IMG/VR virus record: IMGVR_UViG_3300046536_000305
Coordinates: 1 to 36,875 of that record
Strand: one strand, 5' to 3'
DNA length: 36,875 nucleotides
Source of the DNA: a virus
Shown here: in pieces, positions 35,842 through 36,875 of the stretch
Numbering within the stretch: position 1 is the stretch's first letter
Layout: every line of letters begins with the position of its first letter
Translations under genes and position numbers: made by a program
Notes under the pieces: generated by a model
What the model saw: the letters and a program-made list of their open reading frames with translations, nothing else
Database searches by the model: none
Told to the model about the DNA's origin: nothing

Positions 35842-36482
35842 TATGTCTGTGCGCTCTGCGCCGTAAGTCGCCAGCCCAAGTCGGTCAATTCCGCGCTCGA
35901 GACGATGTAGCGACGGTCGATATCGTCGGTAATGATGTCGGCGGTCCGAATAACGACGCCCGGGAACGCCGGGAAAAGGATCTGCCACCACGGATTGCGT
36001 ACGTCGCCGGGCAGGTTCGTTTCGTTCTTTTCGCCCTTCGTGCCTTGCAGCACTGACGCGGGCCAGCCGGACATCAGGAGCGTTTCGTTGCCGTCCGTAT
36101 CGCCGCCGTATCCGACAGCGCCCACGCCCGTCTGTTGCTGCGGACGCAGAACATTGATCGTCCGGTTACAGTCGACTGCCAGAATCGGCAGGATCGGCTG
36201 CATTGCCGCGATGAAGAACGTCTGTATGTCGTTGATCAGGTAATCGCCGACCATCGTCTGCGTGCCATCGACCAGGCAATACCATGTGGGCTTGCCGTAT
36301 TTGTTCGGCCGGCCATAGGTCATGTCTTCCGCGTTGAAACTGGCATTCAGCGTGACGATTGGGCCGAATCCGAGCGGGTTGAGCGGGTCCGAGGGACGGA
36401 AAACGTTGAAAAGGGGGCCGATGCGAAGAGCAGCTTTGGCGTAGCCGGCGTAGACTTTTTTCTGGAGCTTGGTTGCATCCAA
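35841..36482 (-). CDS. Phage structural-region protein of unknown function (213 aa)
   Basis: The start chosen is TTG at 36482 (MDATKLQKKVYAGYAKAALR), because GAGG lies six bases upstream and the previous gene ends just before; no ATG is in frame in the N-terminal region, and a longer frame to 36569 would overlap that gene. KKVYAGYAKAALRIGPLFNV, then FRPSDPLNPL and FGKPTWYCLVDGTQTMVGDY, then LINDIQTFFIAAMQPILPIL are characteristic of a protein placed after head genes in related phages. The C-terminal half is beta-rich (RTADIITDDIDRRYIVSS). Its role in the virion is unproven. Confidence 0.7.
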   Translation of the reverse strand: MDATKLQKKVYAGYAKAALRIGPLFNVFRPSDPLNPLGFGPIVTLNASFNAEDMTYGRPNKYGKPTWYCLVDGTQTMVGDYLINDIQTFFIAAMQPILPILAVDCNRTINVLRPQQQTGVGAVGYGGDTDGNETLLMSGWPASVLQGTKGEKNETNLPGDVRNPWWQILFPAFPGVVIRTADIITDDIDRRYIVSSAELTDLGWRLTAQSAQT

Positions 36483-36484
36483 TT

Positions 36485-36875
36485 TCAACCTCGCATGACC
36501 GAGATCGAGCCAGTACCAAGCCCGGGGCCCGGTGCGAATCCGATAAAGCCACACATACGACGGCGCCACGAATCGAACAGTCGATCCCTGTCGGCCTGTT
36601 CGCGCGCGTTATGCTTCCACACTGCCGCCTGATCTGTGTCCAGATTGTCCGCGGTAGCCGGGATCGCCGACTCCAGCGCACTTAAATTCGTCAGATACGT
36701 GTTGATGAGGACTGCTTCCTCACTGGCAGAAAGCGATGTCAGGCGCTGGTGCAAAGACATGATGACCATGCCGAACTGGCCGTAGACGAGGTCCTGATCG
36801 TTCGTGATCTGCATCGTCGTGCCGGCGAGCTGATAGCCCATGTACCGGCGCACGTCGGTGAGTTGGGCATCAGTC
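36485..36875 (-). CDS. Phage head-tail region protein, 5' end cut by window edge
   Basis: The frame is open to the right edge: upstream of the internal GTG at 36853 the codons read TDAQLTDVRRYMGYQLAG, so the natural start is probably an ATG immediately outside the window. The visible ~129 residues are helical (GQFGMVIMSLHQRLTSLSAS, EEAVLINTYLTNLSALESAI) and end in FIGFAPGPGLGTGSISVMRG. Its stop is placed a few bases before the TTG of the next gene. Connector or completion function is inferred only from position. Confidence 0.65.
   Translation of the reverse strand, partial: TDAQLTDVRRYMGYQLAGTTMQITNDQDLVYGQFGMVIMSLHQRLTSLSASEEAVLINTYLTNLSALESAIPATADNLDTDQAAVWKHNAREQADRDRLFDSWRRRMCGFIGFAPGPGLGTGSISVMRG

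Noticed and set aside
34990-35991. Longer start (35991) for the 283-residue connector-region protein
   Set aside because: The added residues are Arg/Tyr-rich out-of-frame reading of the upstream gene, while ATG at 35841 makes a TAATG junction with it.

Overview
The window is a contiguous stretch of a temperate, contractile-tailed (myovirus-type) phage. The host is probably a member of the Burkholderiaceae, judging from high GC, many GTG/TTG starts, and protein types familiar from Burkholderia phages; this is inferred from style, not from a search. No bacterial housekeeping gene is present. A tyrosine integrase lies beside a 3' tRNA fragment whose two flanks carry matching pairs of integrase arm-type repeats. 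Neither side continues into a tRNA body, so the site reads as an intact attP rather than attL or attR. The DNA is therefore most simply a free, circular or permuted phage genome, or a tandem/episomal prophage.

Layout. (1) 1-8805, plus strand: the early operon, with almost every gene overlapping the next by 1-20 bases. It holds a helicase C-terminus, a GIY-YIG homing endonuclease, two orphan DNA methyltransferases, many small unknown genes, a Mesh1/SpoT-like HD hydrolase, an excisionase and an integrase. (2) 8754-8937: attP. (3) 8936-11221: a SRAP (YedK/HMCES-type) gene, diverging across a near-perfect LexA box from a run of small plus-strand genes. (4) 11222-11509: a convergent gap rich in complementary stems. 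(5) 11510-16328, minus strand: accessory and lipoprotein genes, a membrane protein, tail-fibre-associated proteins including one with eleven 21-residue repeats, then endolysin and holin. (6) 16400-20600: a lysogenic-conversion (moron) island with HigBA toxin-antitoxin, a small regulator, an outer-membrane barrel protein and a GT-C-like surface-sugar membrane enzyme. (7) 20598-36875, minus strand: tail fibre, tailspike, a baseplate set syntenic with Mu gp43-gp48, tape measure, a tail-assembly chaperone with a probable -1 frameshift, tube, sheath, an HNH homing endonuclease and head-tail connector-region genes. The last gene runs off the right edge.

Early genes are transcribed rightward toward attP. 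Late genes are transcribed leftward from the right edge, so the two programmes face each other. Six minus-strand late genes are preceded by an intrinsic-terminator-like hairpin a few to about 35 bases before the start codon, which suggests module joints and/or processive antitermination. The most notable points are the attP architecture, the -1 frameshift, the SOS-controlled SRAP locus, the alarmone-hydrolase-like protein, the regulator nested in the signal-peptide region of an outer-membrane protein, the structured convergent intergenic region and the repeat-array tail protein.
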